NCBI GenBank assembly: GCA_964567045.1 | Contig: CAZMLE010000091.1 | Span: 1-13,344, forward strand | Source of the DNA: JAFNGF01 sp964567045 | Lineage (GTDB): Bacteria > Planctomycetota > Phycisphaerae > Sedimentisphaerales > Anaerobacaceae | Length of the DNA stretch: 13,344 nucleotides | Direction of reading: 5' to 3' | Shown here: positions 13,284 to 13,344 of the stretch, piece after piece | How positions within the stretch are numbered: the stretch's first letter is position 1 | Layout: each line of letters opens with the position of its first letter | Program-made: the position numbers and the translations under genes | The notes under the pieces: generated by a model | The model's database searches: none | Told to the model about the DNA's origin: nothing | Seen by the model: the letters and a program-made list of their open reading frames with translations, nothing else

Positions 13284-13344
13284 GTCGCCGACGCTCCAAG
13301 CCTTTTTACCGCCGAGGGCGCAGAACAAAATCTGAAGACAGAAG
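13284..13344. other. Short 3' non-coding end
   Basis: These 61 bases hold no gene or clear terminator. The stretch TTTTTACCGCCGAGGGCGCA (13298-13317) resembles the ACCGCAGAG..CGCAGAG-type dispersed repeats of many environmental genomes. The final GAAGACAGAAG repeats 11 bases of the type B core and could be another copy cut by the window edge. Confidence 0.4.

Overview
The window holds seven large genes, all on the + strand and separated by only 3 to 61 bases, so it reads as one operon (or the 3' part of one) whose 5' end lies before base 1. The oxygen-sensitive glycyl radical enzyme points to an anaerobic lifestyle. The lipobox, the Sec-type signal peptides and the AGGAGG-type ribosome sites fit a Gram-negative-type bacterium. 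Many GC-rich palindromic repeats, several inside genes, resemble those of uncultured environmental bacteria. Planctomycetota (Phycisphaerae-like) is my guess at the phylum, but the window does not prove it.

Layout: (1) 3-1802, 3' three-quarters of a HypD-type trans-4-hydroxyproline dehydratase; (2) 1820-3532, lipoprotein zinc peptidase of the M2/M3 (ACE-like) type; (3) 3594-5063, sodium:solute symporter; (4) 5070-6467, Xaa-Pro aminopeptidase (M24); (5) 6487-8937, secreted S9 prolyl-oligopeptidase/DPP4-like peptidase; (6) 8952-10508, secreted GH51 alpha-L-arabinofuranosidase; (7) 10512-13283, multi-pass membrane protein fused to a spermidine-synthase-like domain. The last 61 bases contain no gene.

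The first six genes suggest a joint function. They comprise a hydroxyproline dehydratase, two peptidase types that specialise in bonds around proline, an ACE-like peptidase, a symporter and an arabinofuranosidase. I infer a locus for using hydroxyproline-rich (glyco)protein. Plant cell-wall extensins and arabinogalactan proteins are favoured because of the arabinofuranosidase; collagen or gelatin peptides are the main alternative. In this model GH51, the S9 enzyme and the lipoprotein peptidase work outside the cytoplasm, the symporter imports products, the M24 enzyme trims Xaa-Pro/Xaa-Hyp peptides inside, and HypD dehydrates free hydroxyproline to pyrroline-5-carboxylate. The HypD activase and a P5C reductase are not in the window. 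The seventh gene has no evident link to this pathway and looks more GC-rich.

The second striking property is a set of palindromic repeats, some shared between genes. They sit in the M2/M3-symporter gap and inside the reading frames of the M2/M3, M24, S9 and membrane-fusion genes, where they are translated into extra peptide segments without breaking the frame.
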